From the NCBI GenBank assembly GCA_964342525.1, contig CAYFGQ010000008.1, positions 1 through 64,000 on the forward strand: DNA of 64,000 bases, written 5' to 3'. The notes under the pieces are model-generated. The model did not search any database. It was given only the letters and a program-made list of their open reading frames with translations, and was not told the DNA's origin. The translations under genes and the position numbers were made by a program. This stretch comes from G963676205 sp964342525. GTDB taxonomy: Bacteria > Campylobacterota > Campylobacteria > Campylobacterales > Arcobacteraceae. Below are positions 1 to 8,151 of the stretch, piece after piece (position 1 is the first letter of the stretch; each line of letters starts with the position of its first letter).

Positions 1-206
1 TCACTAAATACGATTTGATTATTTCCTTCAACTGCATCGATATCTCTTGGAGATTGTGGTCCAAACCCTTGAGATGCAGCTTTTGCTAAAGCAGCTCTTT
101 GCTTAGATATTGTCTTATCTGCAGACGACGTTTGTGTTTCTAGTCCTCTTGTCACTATAAATAATAGTACAAGTCCAACTAATAGCCATAGTAATGGTTT
201 CTTCAT
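1..206 (-). CDS. secreted protein, N-terminal fragment; probable delta-class carbonic anhydrase
   Basis: Only the first 68 codons lie in the window; the gene runs off the left edge. Reading from 206 leftwards, the product starts MKKPLLWLLVGLVLLF, a hydrophobic signal peptide or anchor, followed by a short polar linker and the stretch QGFGPQSPRDIDAVEG. A purine-rich Shine-Dalgarno (GGGAAG on the minus strand) precedes the ATG. From memory, a GFGPQSPRDID stretch soon after the signal peptide is typical of bacterial delta-class carbonic anhydrases, which hydrate CO2 in the periplasm. The metal-binding histidines would be in the missing part, so the family call is tentative. It is divergent from the gene at 326. 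Confidence 0.5.
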   Translation of the reverse strand, partial: MKKPLLWLLVGLVLLFIVTRGLETQTSSADKTISKQRAALAKAASQGFGPQSPRDIDAVEGNNQIVFS

Positions 207-325
207 TTCTTCCCTTTCTTGTTATAAGTAGAAAATTATTTTATATTATTAATTCTAATAATAAAATTATAAATTAAAAAAATTATGAAAAATTGCTATA
301 ATTGAGATAAAAAATAAGAGTATAA

Positions 326-955
326 ATGAATTTAGAAAAATTAAAAGATTTAGAATCGGAGTTTTTATATAGATATCCAAAGGGATTTCAAGATGAGCAC
401 TTTTTTCCTACTATGAAAAAATTTAAACCTGAAAAGCTTGAAGAGTTTGCAAAAGAGGCATTAAAAAAAGAGAATTTCTCTAATCCAAATCTAGTAGTTG
501 AAGGCTTTTTTAAAACCATACAAAAATCAGTGATGGTATCACTTTTTGATAAACTAAAATTAAAAGATGCCTTAGCTACTTTAAACTCCTATGAAAAAGA
601 TATGCTAAGTATTGAGATATACGAGCTTTTATATGGAAATAAAAAAAATGGTTTTGAAGGGCTTGTGGAGTTTTTAGATGAATATAGACTAGCAAAGTGG
701 ACTATTATAAGTATCGTACCATATAGTATAAATAGACAAAAAGAGTATTTTATCAAACCAACTACAACAAAAAATATCATCAAATATTTTGGTTTTGACG
801 ATGTGGTATATAAACCAAAACCAAGTTTTGAGTTTTATGAAAAATACACAAAACATTTAGATGAGATGAAAAAACAACTTGATCCATCACTTACCTTTGA
901 TAATGCTGCTTTTTCTGGTTTTTTTAAGATAGCTATTGAGATGTGTGAGGAGTAA
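326..955 (+). CDS. uncharacterised protein, paralogue family copy 1
   Basis: A 209-aa soluble, lysine-rich, mostly helical-looking protein of a family I do not recognise. Two more copies lie in this window at 8621-9238 and 34993-35616. All three share the start MNLEKLKD, a YPKGF motif near residue 20, a central QKDMLSI/YEDMLSI-like stretch followed by YELLYG, and a strongly conserved C-terminal block around KEYFIKPTTTKN and VYKPxPS-EFYE. No signal peptide, membrane segment, cysteine pair or nucleotide-binding motif is seen. This copy is the most divergent of the three. Its stop codon touches the left end of a long inverted repeat. The function is unknown; the conserved aromatic and lysine-rich C-terminal block is where any active or binding site would be expected. 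Confidence 0.85.
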   Translation: MNLEKLKDLESEFLYRYPKGFQDEHFFPTMKKFKPEKLEEFAKEALKKENFSNPNLVVEGFFKTIQKSVMVSLFDKLKLKDALATLNSYEKDMLSIEIYELLYGNKKNGFEGLVEFLDEYRLAKWTIISIVPYSINRQKEYFIKPTTTKNIIKYFGFDDVVYKPKPSFEFYEKYTKHLDEMKKQLDPSLTFDNAAFSGFFKIAIEMCEE

Positions 956-1143
956 CCCAAATCCTGAAGTATAAATTCACACTCTAGTATTCATCATTGC
1001 AACATATGAAATCGATAAAATTTCTTGATGCAATCCCGCACAAAGGAGGACAATTATCTACGGCTAGTCCTTCAAAATTTTATCAATCCCCTATGTCACA
1101 AGCATAAACACTATATGATAAATTTCTACTTCATGATTTGGGT
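955..1143. repeat. ~189-bp imperfect inverted repeat (structured RNA or MITE-like element)
   Basis: The outer arms ACCCAAATC (955-963) and GATTTGGGT (1135-1143) are perfect complements. The complementarity continues inward with scattered mismatches for most of each arm, including CTGAAGTA/TACTTCAT-type segments and an inner ATCGATAAAATTT/AAATTTTATCAAT pairing. The tip contains AAGGAGGAC facing GTCCTTC. No ORF fills it. It starts at the stop codon of the upstream gene, so it could act as a very long terminator hairpin. Its size and terminal symmetry also fit a non-autonomous mobile repeat. No clear target-site duplication was seen. Confidence 0.7.
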
Positions 1144-1294
1144 CTGAAAAATACAGTAAAATAAATAAAGATAAATCTTGATGATATTGCCAAAAATGTC
1201 ACATATAGGATACATGTTTTATCTAAAGTTATATAATTTCTTGTATAATTAAATAATTATGGATTTTTATTAAAAAGCTTTATAAAGGACTAAA

Positions 1295-2122
1295 ATGTCA
1301 AATACTGTGGTTTATAATAATGGGGAATTAGAATTAAATATTTCAGTAGATAATGAAACTATTTGGATTACTCAAAAACAACTTTGTGAGCTTTTTGATA
1401 GGGACAAATCTGTTATATCAAGGCATTTAAGAAATATTTTTAAAGAAAACGAATTAGATAAAAATTCAGTTGTTGCAAAAAATGCAACAACTGGAACTGA
1501 TGGTAAAACTTATCAGGTAGAATATTATAATCTAGATGTTGTTATTTCAGTAGGATATAGGGTAAATTCATTAAAAGCAACAAAATTTAGACAATGGGCT
1601 ACAAAGGTTTTAAAATCATATATTGAAAATGGATATGTGATAAATACACATAAAATTACTGAACAAAGATTATCATCTTTAGAAAATGATATGGCAATTA
1701 TAAAGTCTCATTTAAAAACTAATACATTAGAAATAAAACAGGGAATTTTTTATGATGGTGAGATATTTGATGCTTATAGTTTTGTATCTAAGTTAGTAAA
1801 AAATGCTAAATCTAATATATTAATAATAGATAACTATATAGATGACTCTGTACTTACCTTACTATCAAAAAATAAAGATATTAAAATCATAATATATACA
1901 GCAAGTATTTCAAAACAATTAAAGCTAGATATAGAAAAGTATAATAAACAATATAACAATTTAGAAGTAAAAATAGCAAAAAATTTCCATGATAGATTTA
2001 TTGTAATAGATAAAAAAGAGATTTATCATATTGGAGCTAGCTTGAAAGACCTTGGAAAAAAGGTATTTGCTTTTAGTAAAATGCTAATGGACATAGAAAA
2101 GTTGCTTAGTGATTTAGCTTAA
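1295..2122 (+). CDS. RhuM family DNA-binding protein with C-terminal PLD-like domain
   Basis: This 275-aa protein has an N-terminal RhuM (virulence_RhuM) domain, roughly residues 1-125. It is recognised from ELNISVDNETIWITQKQL, the helix-turn-helix-like ELFDRDKSVISRHL, and the block YYNLDVVISVGYRVNS followed by KFRQWATKVL. A short coiled segment (130-150) leads to a C-terminal phospholipase-D-like domain with IIDNYIDDSVLTLLS and HDRFIVIDKKEIYHIGASL. RhuM proteins are common on phage-like and genomic-island DNA and were named from a Salmonella pathogenicity island; the biochemical role is not established. Only one H-D-R-F motif is visible rather than two HKD motifs. A KAP-type NTPase gene follows 23 bp downstream, suggesting an operon and a shared accessory function, possibly phage defence. 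Confidence 0.85.
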   Translation: MSNTVVYNNGELELNISVDNETIWITQKQLCELFDRDKSVISRHLRNIFKENELDKNSVVAKNATTGTDGKTYQVEYYNLDVVISVGYRVNSLKATKFRQWATKVLKSYIENGYVINTHKITEQRLSSLENDMAIIKSHLKTNTLEIKQGIFYDGEIFDAYSFVSKLVKNAKSNILIIDNYIDDSVLTLLSKNKDIKIIIYTASISKQLKLDIEKYNKQYNNLEVKIAKNFHDRFIVIDKKEIYHIGASLKDLGKKVFAFSKMLMDIEKLLSDLA

Positions 2123-2145
2123 TATGAATATATAAAAGAAGGTAT

Positions 2146-3912
2146 ATGGATAGTAATAAACAACTTATTGAGGATTCTTTTAAAGAACTATTTAAAAGAG
2201 ATGAAGAGTTCATCAGCATTTTATCAGGTGATTGGGGAATAGGTAAGACATATTTTTGGAATGAACTCTCTCAGAAATTAACTTGCACAGATAAACAGGT
2301 ATATATCTCTTTATTTGGTTTAGATTCAATTCAAGCTATAAAGACTGATATTTTATTTAAAATATCAAAATTTAAAAAATCGGCTAATTGGTTGAATAAA
2401 AATATTACATCTAGGTTAAGAAGTTTAAAAACTGTATTAAAATTAGATGATGATGTAAGTATTCCATTAAATATGGAAGTGATAAGTAGTTTATTTTCTT
2501 TACTCTCACAAGGGGATTTTAAAGATATAGTAATTTGCTTTGATGATGTTGAGAGGATATCTAATAAAATTGATTTTAAGGATTTTATGGGATTTCTATC
2601 TGAATTAAAAGAAAAAAATAAATGTAAAGTTCTAATTATCTTAAATGAAAATGAATTGAATAATTTATCAAGTATTGATCAGAAGCCTTATGGTGAAATA
2701 TTTTCATTATATAAGGAGAAAATAGTAGATTTTGAATTTCATTATAAGCCAAATGTTGAAGAGTGTTTTACTATTGCAAATGGATTAGTGGATATAAAGT
2801 TTTTTGATAAAAATAGTATATTTGAATTTTTTAATAAGAAAGGTATTAAAAATATACGAGTTATAAAGCAGTGTTTATATTATATAAATCAATTTTCTTT
2901 TGTTTTAGACTTAAATTTGGATGATCGAATAGTAAAAGACTTTATTCAAAGTGCCTTAACAGTTTTTTCTTTTAAATCAATTTATAATTTATCAGAAGAT
3001 AAGTTTAAAAAATTTAAAGAATATAAAAGGAAGAAAAATAGCTTTATTGTTCAACAATCAATAAATAAACAATTTGATTTAAAGAAAGATGATGAAAAAG
3101 AAACTTTTCATGAAATAGAGGAATTTGAAAAATGTCTAAAAGATCATAGTAGTGGTGTACATTGGGATGATCTTGAAGAGATATTGTATAATTATCTTTA
3201 CACTTTAGCTAAAAATAAAGATAAAATAAAAGATTTTTTAAATGAAAAGAATGAAAATACTTATCGATTAGATATTCAAGAAGAATTATTGAAAATTGAG
3301 GATGAATCTATTTATTGTCTAAATTTAAATGATGTGACTCAAAATAAACGACTTATAGAAATATTGAATGAAAGTAAACAGATATTATCTAAAATATTCT
3401 CATTGGAGGATTTTAGTAAAATTATTGATATGCTTGATATATCTAAATATGAGTTAAAGGATAAGTTAAAGCAAGAACTTTTAGAAAATTTTATTAAAAA
3501 TGTTTTGGATACTCAAGATAATGAAAAGAATCATAGAAGAAATGATAATGAAAAACTTATATTTACTTATCCTCACCTAAAAAATTATATAGATAATTAT
3601 AGATCTACTTATAAATTGAATTCTGATTTATATAGTTTTATTAAAAAAACGATATATCATGATAAAGCATTCTTAACTAAGAAAGATGAAATACTTATTG
3701 AAAGATATAAAAGTGATATAAAATTGGAAATGATTAATTCTAGTGAATTTTTTAAATTAATTACTCAAGTGATAAATAGTCATACTAGAGATTCGAATAT
3801 AAATACTTTGAAAGAAATTTTAGTAGAACTTAAAAATGATGAAAAGTATAGACCAAGAATAGAATTATTAGAAAAAAAGCATTTAGTATGGGATTTGGAG
3901 AGCCACGAGTAA
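2146..3912 (+). CDS. KAP-like P-loop NTPase
   Basis: A 588-aa protein with an N-terminal P-loop: Walker A GDWGIGKT at residues 28-35 and Walker B DIVICFDDVER near 127-137. This arrangement is typical of KAP-family NTPases (STAND-related). Beyond about residue 250 the protein is very rich in Lys, Asn, Ile and Glu, with long predicted helices and no transmembrane segments, which differs from the membrane-anchored KAP members. The gene is more AT-rich than the metabolic genes around it and sits 23 bp behind a RhuM-PLD gene. The downstream Crp/Fnr gene starts two bases after its stop. Many KAP-like NTPases belong to anti-phage systems, so a defence role for the pair is plausible but inferred. Confidence 0.8.
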   Translation: MDSNKQLIEDSFKELFKRDEEFISILSGDWGIGKTYFWNELSQKLTCTDKQVYISLFGLDSIQAIKTDILFKISKFKKSANWLNKNITSRLRSLKTVLKLDDDVSIPLNMEVISSLFSLLSQGDFKDIVICFDDVERISNKIDFKDFMGFLSELKEKNKCKVLIILNENELNNLSSIDQKPYGEIFSLYKEKIVDFEFHYKPNVEECFTIANGLVDIKFFDKNSIFEFFNKKGIKNIRVIKQCLYYINQFSFVLDLNLDDRIVKDFIQSALTVFSFKSIYNLSEDKFKKFKEYKRKKNSFIVQQSINKQFDLKKDDEKETFHEIEEFEKCLKDHSSGVHWDDLEEILYNYLYTLAKNKDKIKDFLNEKNENTYRLDIQEELLKIEDESIYCLNLNDVTQNKRLIEILNESKQILSKIFSLEDFSKIIDMLDISKYELKDKLKQELLENFIKNVLDTQDNEKNHRRNDNEKLIFTYPHLKNYIDNYRSTYKLNSDLYSFIKKTIYHDKAFLTKKDEILIERYKSDIKLEMINSSEFFKLITQVINSHTRDSNINTLKEILVELKNDEKYRPRIELLEKKHLVWDLESHE

Positions 3913-3913
3913 A

Positions 3914-4510
3914 ATGAAAGAGACACAAAAATATTTTGATCAACTAAAAGAGCAGTGTAAACAATACCATGATTTTAGCAATGAATCCTTTGAGATGTTT
4001 AAAGATATATGTTTTGTAAAAGAAGTAAAAAAAGGTGAGATACTTCAAGATACTTATTCAGTTGCAAAATATATTTATTTCATATGTAAAGGTATACTTC
4101 GTACATATTATTTAAATGAAGATGGAGATATTTATACAAAAAATCTTTTTAGTGAAAACTACTTTTCAGCTTCAAAGGTATCTCTTATCACAAAAGAGGA
4201 ATCTTATTTAAATATAGAGGCTTTGGAGGATTGTATACTTATCTATATAGATTATGATAAATATAAAGAGTTGATAGCTAAATATGATGTGTTTAAAAAC
4301 TTTTATATAAACTATCTAGAGAAAAACTGGATAATAGTAAAAGAGAAAAATGAGATATCTTTGATTTTAGATGATGCCACTACAAGGTATGAAAACTTTA
4401 TAAAAAACAATCCTAATATCCAAAATAGAATACCTCTACATCATATAGCTGATCATCTTGGTATCACACCTACACAGCTTAGTAGGATAAGAAAAAAGCT
4501 AAAAAAATAA
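3914..4510 (+). CDS. Crp/Fnr family transcriptional regulator
   Basis: This 198-aa protein has a cyclic-nucleotide-binding-like beta-roll at about residues 15-135 (KKGEILQDTYSVAKYIYFIC, then GILRTYYLNEDGD) and a compact C-terminal helix-turn-helix (HHIADHLGITPTQLSRIRKK). No cysteine cluster of the Fnr Fe-S type and no clear cAMP phosphate-binding RxS motif is visible, so the signal is unknown. The start codon lies two bases after the KAP NTPase stop, so it may be co-transcribed with that pair. It also precedes a small secreted protein and an EamA exporter. Regulators of this type often control adjacent transporters. Confidence 0.85.
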   Translation: MKETQKYFDQLKEQCKQYHDFSNESFEMFKDICFVKEVKKGEILQDTYSVAKYIYFICKGILRTYYLNEDGDIYTKNLFSENYFSASKVSLITKEESYLNIEALEDCILIYIDYDKYKELIAKYDVFKNFYINYLEKNWIIVKEKNEISLILDDATTRYENFIKNNPNIQNRIPLHHIADHLGITPTQLSRIRKKLKK

Positions 4511-4565
4511 AGTAGTTTTATAAGCTTATAAATATTTAACTATTTTTTTCGCATTATTACACCTC

Positions 4566-4590
4566 GCTTATGTCTTGGTCAGACATAAGC
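4566..4590. promoter_or_regulatory. perfect 10-bp inverted repeat upstream of small secreted protein gene
   Basis: GCTTATGTCT and AGACATAAGC are separated by the 5-bp loop TGGTC, 17 bp before the start codon at 4607. No T-run follows, so it does not look like a classical terminator. It could be an operator (for example for the Crp/Fnr protein encoded just upstream) or a translation-controlling hairpin in the leader. Confidence 0.5.
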
Positions 4591-4606
4591 CCTTGAAGGT
4601 GAACAT

Positions 4607-4831
4607 ATGAAACAACTTATCCTTACTCTACTAATTTCAAATTTACTTTTTGCAAACTATACCTATCAAGGTGATAATGGTGGTAAGATAGATATGCATG
4701 GAGGAAAAAAGCAAAAGCTTATAGATAGACCTTCGAATCTATCATCAAAACCTTTTATAATTGGAAATTTTGGACTAGGTAATGGTTTGAAAAAAGATGA
4801 TAATAAAGAGAAAAAAACAAAAGAAAATTAA
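4607..4831 (+). CDS. small secreted protein of unknown function
   Basis: A 74-aa product with a clear signal peptide (MKQLILTLLISNLLFA, cleavage likely after A16) and a short hydrophilic mature part of about 58 residues. The mature part is rich in Gly, Asn and Lys and contains GDNGGKIDMHGGKKQK and GNFGLGNGLKK. A Shine-Dalgarno-like GAAGGTGAAC precedes the ATG. It ends in a lysine-rich tail. I do not recognise a family. The Gly/His-containing segment could bind metal, but nothing in the sequence proves that. It lies between a Crp/Fnr regulator and an EamA transporter. Confidence 0.65.
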   Translation: MKQLILTLLISNLLFANYTYQGDNGGKIDMHGGKKQKLIDRPSNLSSKPFIIGNFGLGNGLKKDDNKEKKTKEN

Positions 4832-4881
4832 AATCAACATATGTAAATGACAAATCATTTTTTATCAGATAAGATTTCAAA

Positions 4882-5763
4882 ATGAATAAAACATTAAACG
4901 CTCATTTATTGGTAATACTTGCTACATTTTTAGTAGCTTTATCTTTTTTAGTTTCAGCTAAATTATCTGGTGTGATTGATCCCATATCCCTTACTTTATA
5001 TAGATTTGTGCTGGCATCAACAATCTTAGCTCCAATTATATTTCTAAATAAAAAATATCGATCAAAAATAAAACAAAGTTTTAAAAAGGCTTTAGTTATA
5101 AGTCTTTTTTACTCTTCATATTTTATAGGTCTTTTTAAGGCTTTGGAGTTTACTAGTGCTTTAAATACTGCTACTTTATTTACCCTTACTCCTTTAGTTA
5201 CAGCTATATTTGCTATCTTTGTTTTTAAACAAAATATTTCAAAAATAGGATTTATCTCATATATCATGGGTATAGTTGGTACTGCTATGGTAGTATTTAA
5301 AGGTGATATGGAGCTTTTTTTAAGTGTCTCTTTGAACTATGGGGATATTATCTTTTTGTTTGCCATAGTTTTTATGGCTATGTATTCCATAAGTGTTAAG
5401 TATGTCTATAAAGAGGGTGATGAGGTACTTACTCTTACTTTTATGACACTTATTGGTGGATGTGTTTGGATGGGATCTGCTTTATTTATACTTGATATTC
5501 CTTTAGAGTGGCAAAAGATACAAGGGGAGTTGCTTTTTCATATGTCTTATCTTGCTATTGGAGCTACTTTGTGTACTGTGTATCTTTATCAAAAAGCTAC
5601 TGTGGTGATTGGACCAAAAAATATTATGGCATACGTGTATATAAATCCAGCATTTACTGCTATTTTAGTTTTTACTTTTGAAGGTGCGGTTATTTCTTTT
5701 TGGAGTTTGATTGGTATTTTAATCTCTACAATTGTAACTGTAATACTCCTTTTAAGGGAATAA
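4882..5763 (+). CDS. EamA/DMT family transporter
   Basis: A 293-aa integral membrane protein with about ten hydrophobic segments in two repeated halves, the drug/metabolite transporter (EamA) architecture. Helix 1 follows MNKTLNAHLLVILATFLVAL. The conserved end of the first half is visible at EFTSALNTATLFTLTPLVTA, and the matching region of the second half at GPKNIMAYVYINPAFTAIL. Members export amino acids, purines or other small metabolites across the inner membrane; the substrate cannot be read here. It lies downstream of the small secreted protein and may share its transcript. Confidence 0.88.
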   Translation: MNKTLNAHLLVILATFLVALSFLVSAKLSGVIDPISLTLYRFVLASTILAPIIFLNKKYRSKIKQSFKKALVISLFYSSYFIGLFKALEFTSALNTATLFTLTPLVTAIFAIFVFKQNISKIGFISYIMGIVGTAMVVFKGDMELFLSVSLNYGDIIFLFAIVFMAMYSISVKYVYKEGDEVLTLTFMTLIGGCVWMGSALFILDIPLEWQKIQGELLFHMSYLAIGATLCTVYLYQKATVVIGPKNIMAYVYINPAFTAILVFTFEGAVISFWSLIGILISTIVTVILLLRE

Positions 5764-5854
5764 TTTATAATTTTAAATAAAGTGCTATGGTTTTGTTATG
5801 GTTTTGAAGTAGAATGTTCTAATATATTAAACATAAGAATTTTAAGGAGACTTC

Positions 5855-6397
5855 ATGAAGATTAAAGCAGATGATTGTGTATTTGTACAGGTGGATGTTC
5901 AAGAAAGATTATTCCCTCATATTGCGGATAATTTAGATTTAGAAAAAAATTTAGTAATTCTAGTAAAGGGATTAAAACTTCACAATATCCCTATTATAGT
6001 AAATGAGCAATATAAAAAAGGGATAGGGGAAACTATACCAAGTCTAAGAGAACTTGTGGATGAGTATCCTCACTATGAAAAAACTACATTTTCATGTTGT
6101 GGACAAGATGAAGGACTACAAGCTATAAAAGATACAGGTAAAAAGTTTGTGATCTTAGCTGGGATTGAGACTCATGTATGTGTACTTCAAACAGCACTTG
6201 ATCTACTAGAAGAGGGACTTCAACCAGTACTAGTAACAGACTGTGTAAACTCAAGAAGATCAAAAGATAGAGATATGGCAATACAAAGACTTATCCAAGC
6301 TGGCGTGATACCAACTACTTATGAGTCTTTACTTTTTGAGCTTACTGTAAATGCTAAAAATCCAGTATTTAAAGAGATATCAAAATTAGTAAAGTAA
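5855..6397 (+). CDS. isochorismatase-family cysteine hydrolase
   Basis: A 180-aa cytosolic protein with the cysteine-hydrolase fold. The likely catalytic triad is visible: Asp14 in FVQVDVQERL, Lys76 in YEKTTFSC and Cys109 in GIETHVCVLQ. The cis-peptide-type AGIETHV motif and CVNSRRSKDRDMAI are typical of YcaC/isochorismatase-like enzymes. Family members hydrolyse amides or vinyl ethers (nicotinamide, isochorismate, ureidoacrylate); the substrate is not determined. An AAGGAG Shine-Dalgarno sits before the ATG at 5855. A hairpin immediately follows the stop, so it is probably monocistronic. Confidence 0.88.
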   Translation: MKIKADDCVFVQVDVQERLFPHIADNLDLEKNLVILVKGLKLHNIPIIVNEQYKKGIGETIPSLRELVDEYPHYEKTTFSCCGQDEGLQAIKDTGKKFVILAGIETHVCVLQTALDLLEEGLQPVLVTDCVNSRRSKDRDMAIQRLIQAGVIPTTYESLLFELTVNAKNPVFKEISKLVK

Positions 6398-6426
6398 ATT
6401 AAAAGGAGGAGGGATTCCTTCTTTTA
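6397..6426 (+). terminator. probable intrinsic terminator
   Basis: Arms TAAAAGGAGGA and TCCTTCTTTTA pair with one mismatch directly behind the isochorismatase-like gene, with A/T-rich sequence after it. Confidence 0.65.
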
Positions 6427-6463
6427 AAGTATTTATAATATTTAGTTAGTTACTTTACGATTT

Positions 6464-7249
6464 ATGCTTACAAAAGAATTTATCGAAAAACATCAGACTT
6501 ATTTATATAATTTAGCCCTTAGATTGGTATATGATAAACAAGATGCACAAGATCTTACACATGATGTTTGGATAAAGATTATTGAAAATATAGATAGTTT
6601 TGAAGGCAAGTCAAACTTTAGCACTTGGTCTTATCGTATTATGATGAATCACTTTTTTAATCAACAAAGAAAATATACACAACTTGATTTTAAAAACTTT
6701 GCAAATACTATGAATAATTTGGAAGATATGGTATTTGAAAATGAATATAAAGAACCACAAAAACAACTTTTAATAGAAGAAGCAAAAATAGGTTGTATGA
6801 TGGGTATGCTTTTGTGTTTAAATCCTGAACAAAGAGCAATCTTGGTTGTAGGTGATATTTTTGAAATAGATAGTAATATTGCAAGTGAAATATTTGATAT
6901 CTCAAAAGAAAATTTTAGAAAGAAATTATCCCGTGTTAGAAAAGAGTTGTATGGATTTATGAATACTCATTGCTCTTTAGTAAATAAAAAAAATAATTGT
7001 AATTGTGAAAGAAAAACAAAAGCTTTAATAAAAGAGGGTTATGTGGAACCTACAAATATAAAATTTGCTCAAAATACTGATAAAATACTAAAAAAACAAA
7101 TGAAAATAAAATCAGATACTTTAGATAATACTATGGAGTATTTATATCAAAATCTATATCAAAATCATCCTCTATATGAGATAGATTCAAAACTATTTGC
7201 AACAAATCTATTAAAAAACCACAAAATTAAAGAAATTTTTGAAATTTAG
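6464..7249 (+). CDS. ECF-type sigma-70 family factor with C-terminal extension
   Basis: This 261-aa protein has sigma region 2 at residues 1-70 (YDKQDAQDLTHDVWIKII and FSTWSYRIMMNHFFNQQR) and region 4 at about 125-165 (LCLNPEQRAILVVGDIF, then DISKENFRKKLSRVRKEL). It continues with a roughly 95-residue tail carrying a small cysteine cluster (CSLVNKKNNCNCERKTKAL). Typical ECF sigma factors are about 170-200 aa, so the tail is extra and may bind a metal or sense a signal. No anti-sigma gene is adjacent; the tail could take that role in cis. The next gene, 75 bp away, is an ABM-like protein that might be a target. Confidence 0.85.
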   Translation: MLTKEFIEKHQTYLYNLALRLVYDKQDAQDLTHDVWIKIIENIDSFEGKSNFSTWSYRIMMNHFFNQQRKYTQLDFKNFANTMNNLEDMVFENEYKEPQKQLLIEEAKIGCMMGMLLCLNPEQRAILVVGDIFEIDSNIASEIFDISKENFRKKLSRVRKELYGFMNTHCSLVNKKNNCNCERKTKALIKEGYVEPTNIKFAQNTDKILKKQMKIKSDTLDNTMEYLYQNLYQNHPLYEIDSKLFATNLLKNHKIKEIFEI

Positions 7250-7324
7250 TGTCACACTTGGATTTTTGATGTGTCTAAATATATAGAGATGTAAAAATCT
7301 CAATATATTATAAGGAGTCAAAAA

Positions 7325-7645
7325 ATGACACAATTAAAAAATATACAAGAATTTGGGGCAATAGAGATTGCTACTTTTAGACTTAAAGATGGTATATCTG
7401 AAGAGAAAATGCTTGAACTGATAAAAGAAGTGGATAAAGAGTTCTTACAAAAAGAGAATGGTTTTTTAGGGCATAGTACATTAAAAGGAAAAGATAATTT
7501 ATATCTTGATATAGCTTTTGCAACTACACAAGATAAGGCTGAAGAGATATGTTCAAAATGGATGAAAAATGATTTGGCCTTAAACTATCTAGAACTAATT
7601 GATGAGTCTAGTGTGGATATGTCTTTTTGGACTAGGATAAAGTAA
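7325..7645 (+). CDS. antibiotic biosynthesis monooxygenase-like (ferredoxin-fold) protein
   Basis: A 106-aa soluble protein with the dimeric alpha/beta-barrel pattern of ABM-domain proteins: a strand at EIATFRLKDGISEEKMLELI, a helix, then FLQKENGFLGHSTL and a late strand around YLDIAFATT. A strong AAGGAG Shine-Dalgarno precedes the ATG. Family members are small oxygenases or stress proteins; no catalytic residue can be assigned. It ends shortly before a shared terminator and is convergent with the HxlR gene. The upstream ECF sigma gene may control it. Confidence 0.65.
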   Translation: MTQLKNIQEFGAIEIATFRLKDGISEEKMLELIKEVDKEFLQKENGFLGHSTLKGKDNLYLDIAFATTQDKAEEICSKWMKNDLALNYLELIDESSVDMSFWTRIK

Positions 7646-7651
7646 TCTTTT

Positions 7652-7677
7652 AAGAAGAGTTTATAATAACTCTTCTT
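7652..7677. terminator. bidirectional terminator between convergent genes
   Basis: Perfect 10-bp arms AAGAAGAGTT and AACTCTTCTT flank the 6-nt loop TATAAT, between the ABM-like gene and the HxlR gene. T-rich sequence follows on both strands. Confidence 0.8.
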
Positions 7678-8093
7678 TATTTACTTATCTCTATACTGTT
7701 TTGAACTTTTTTTATTAAATTTTCCCTATCATTTTTAGCTTCTTCTATAAATTCTTTTGGTGCAGATGAATCACCATATTTTTCACCCCATAATATTAGC
7801 TCAATAAGTACAGGTATTAGATCGGCACCTTTTTGTGTGATTGTATATATCTTTTGTTTGGCATTATTTGGATCTTTTTCACTTATGATAATATCTGCAT
7901 CTACTAAAAGACGTAATCTACTTGTCAGGATATTTGTAGCTATTTTTTCATCAGAAGCTAAAAAATCACGAAAATACCTTTTTTTCATAAATATGATATC
8001 TCGTAATATAAGTAAAGTCCATTTATCCCCAAAAAAATCTAAGGAGATACTCACCGGGCATTGTGAGCGTATTTTAATATTTTCTTTTTTCAT
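7677..8093 (-). CDS. HxlR family winged-helix transcriptional regulator
   Basis: A 138-aa DNA-binding protein with the HxlR signature: C12-P-V after a short N-terminus (RSQCPVSISLDFFGDKWTLL), then LILRDIIFMKKRYFRDFL and the recognition region IATNILTSRLRLLVDADII. The conserved Cys near residue 12 is the thiol that senses reactive species in HypR/YodB-type members of this family. The gene is divergent from a four-helix membrane protein, and two identical-looking palindromes lie in the shared promoter region. Autorepression and control of the divergent gene are therefore likely. Confidence 0.9.
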   Translation of the reverse strand: MKKENIKIRSQCPVSISLDFFGDKWTLLILRDIIFMKKRYFRDFLASDEKIATNILTSRLRLLVDADIIISEKDPNNAKQKIYTITQKGADLIPVLIELILWGEKYGDSSAPKEFIEEAKNDRENLIKKVQNSIEISK

Positions 8094-8114
8094 TTAAGCA
8101 ATTATATCTAAACC

Positions 8115-8131
8115 ACTTGCAAAATACAAGT
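8115..8131. promoter_or_regulatory. operator palindrome 1 (probable HxlR site)
   Basis: ACTTGCAAAATACAAGT, a near-perfect 17-bp palindrome 21 bp upstream of the HxlR start codon. A second copy differing at one base starts 37 bp further right. Confidence 0.75.
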
Positions 8132-8151
8132 AAAGATGATATACTTTCATT

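Noticed and set aside
7837..8097. Frame antisense to the HxlR gene
   Set aside because: It mirrors the real gene, lacks a ribosome binding site and would run through the operator.
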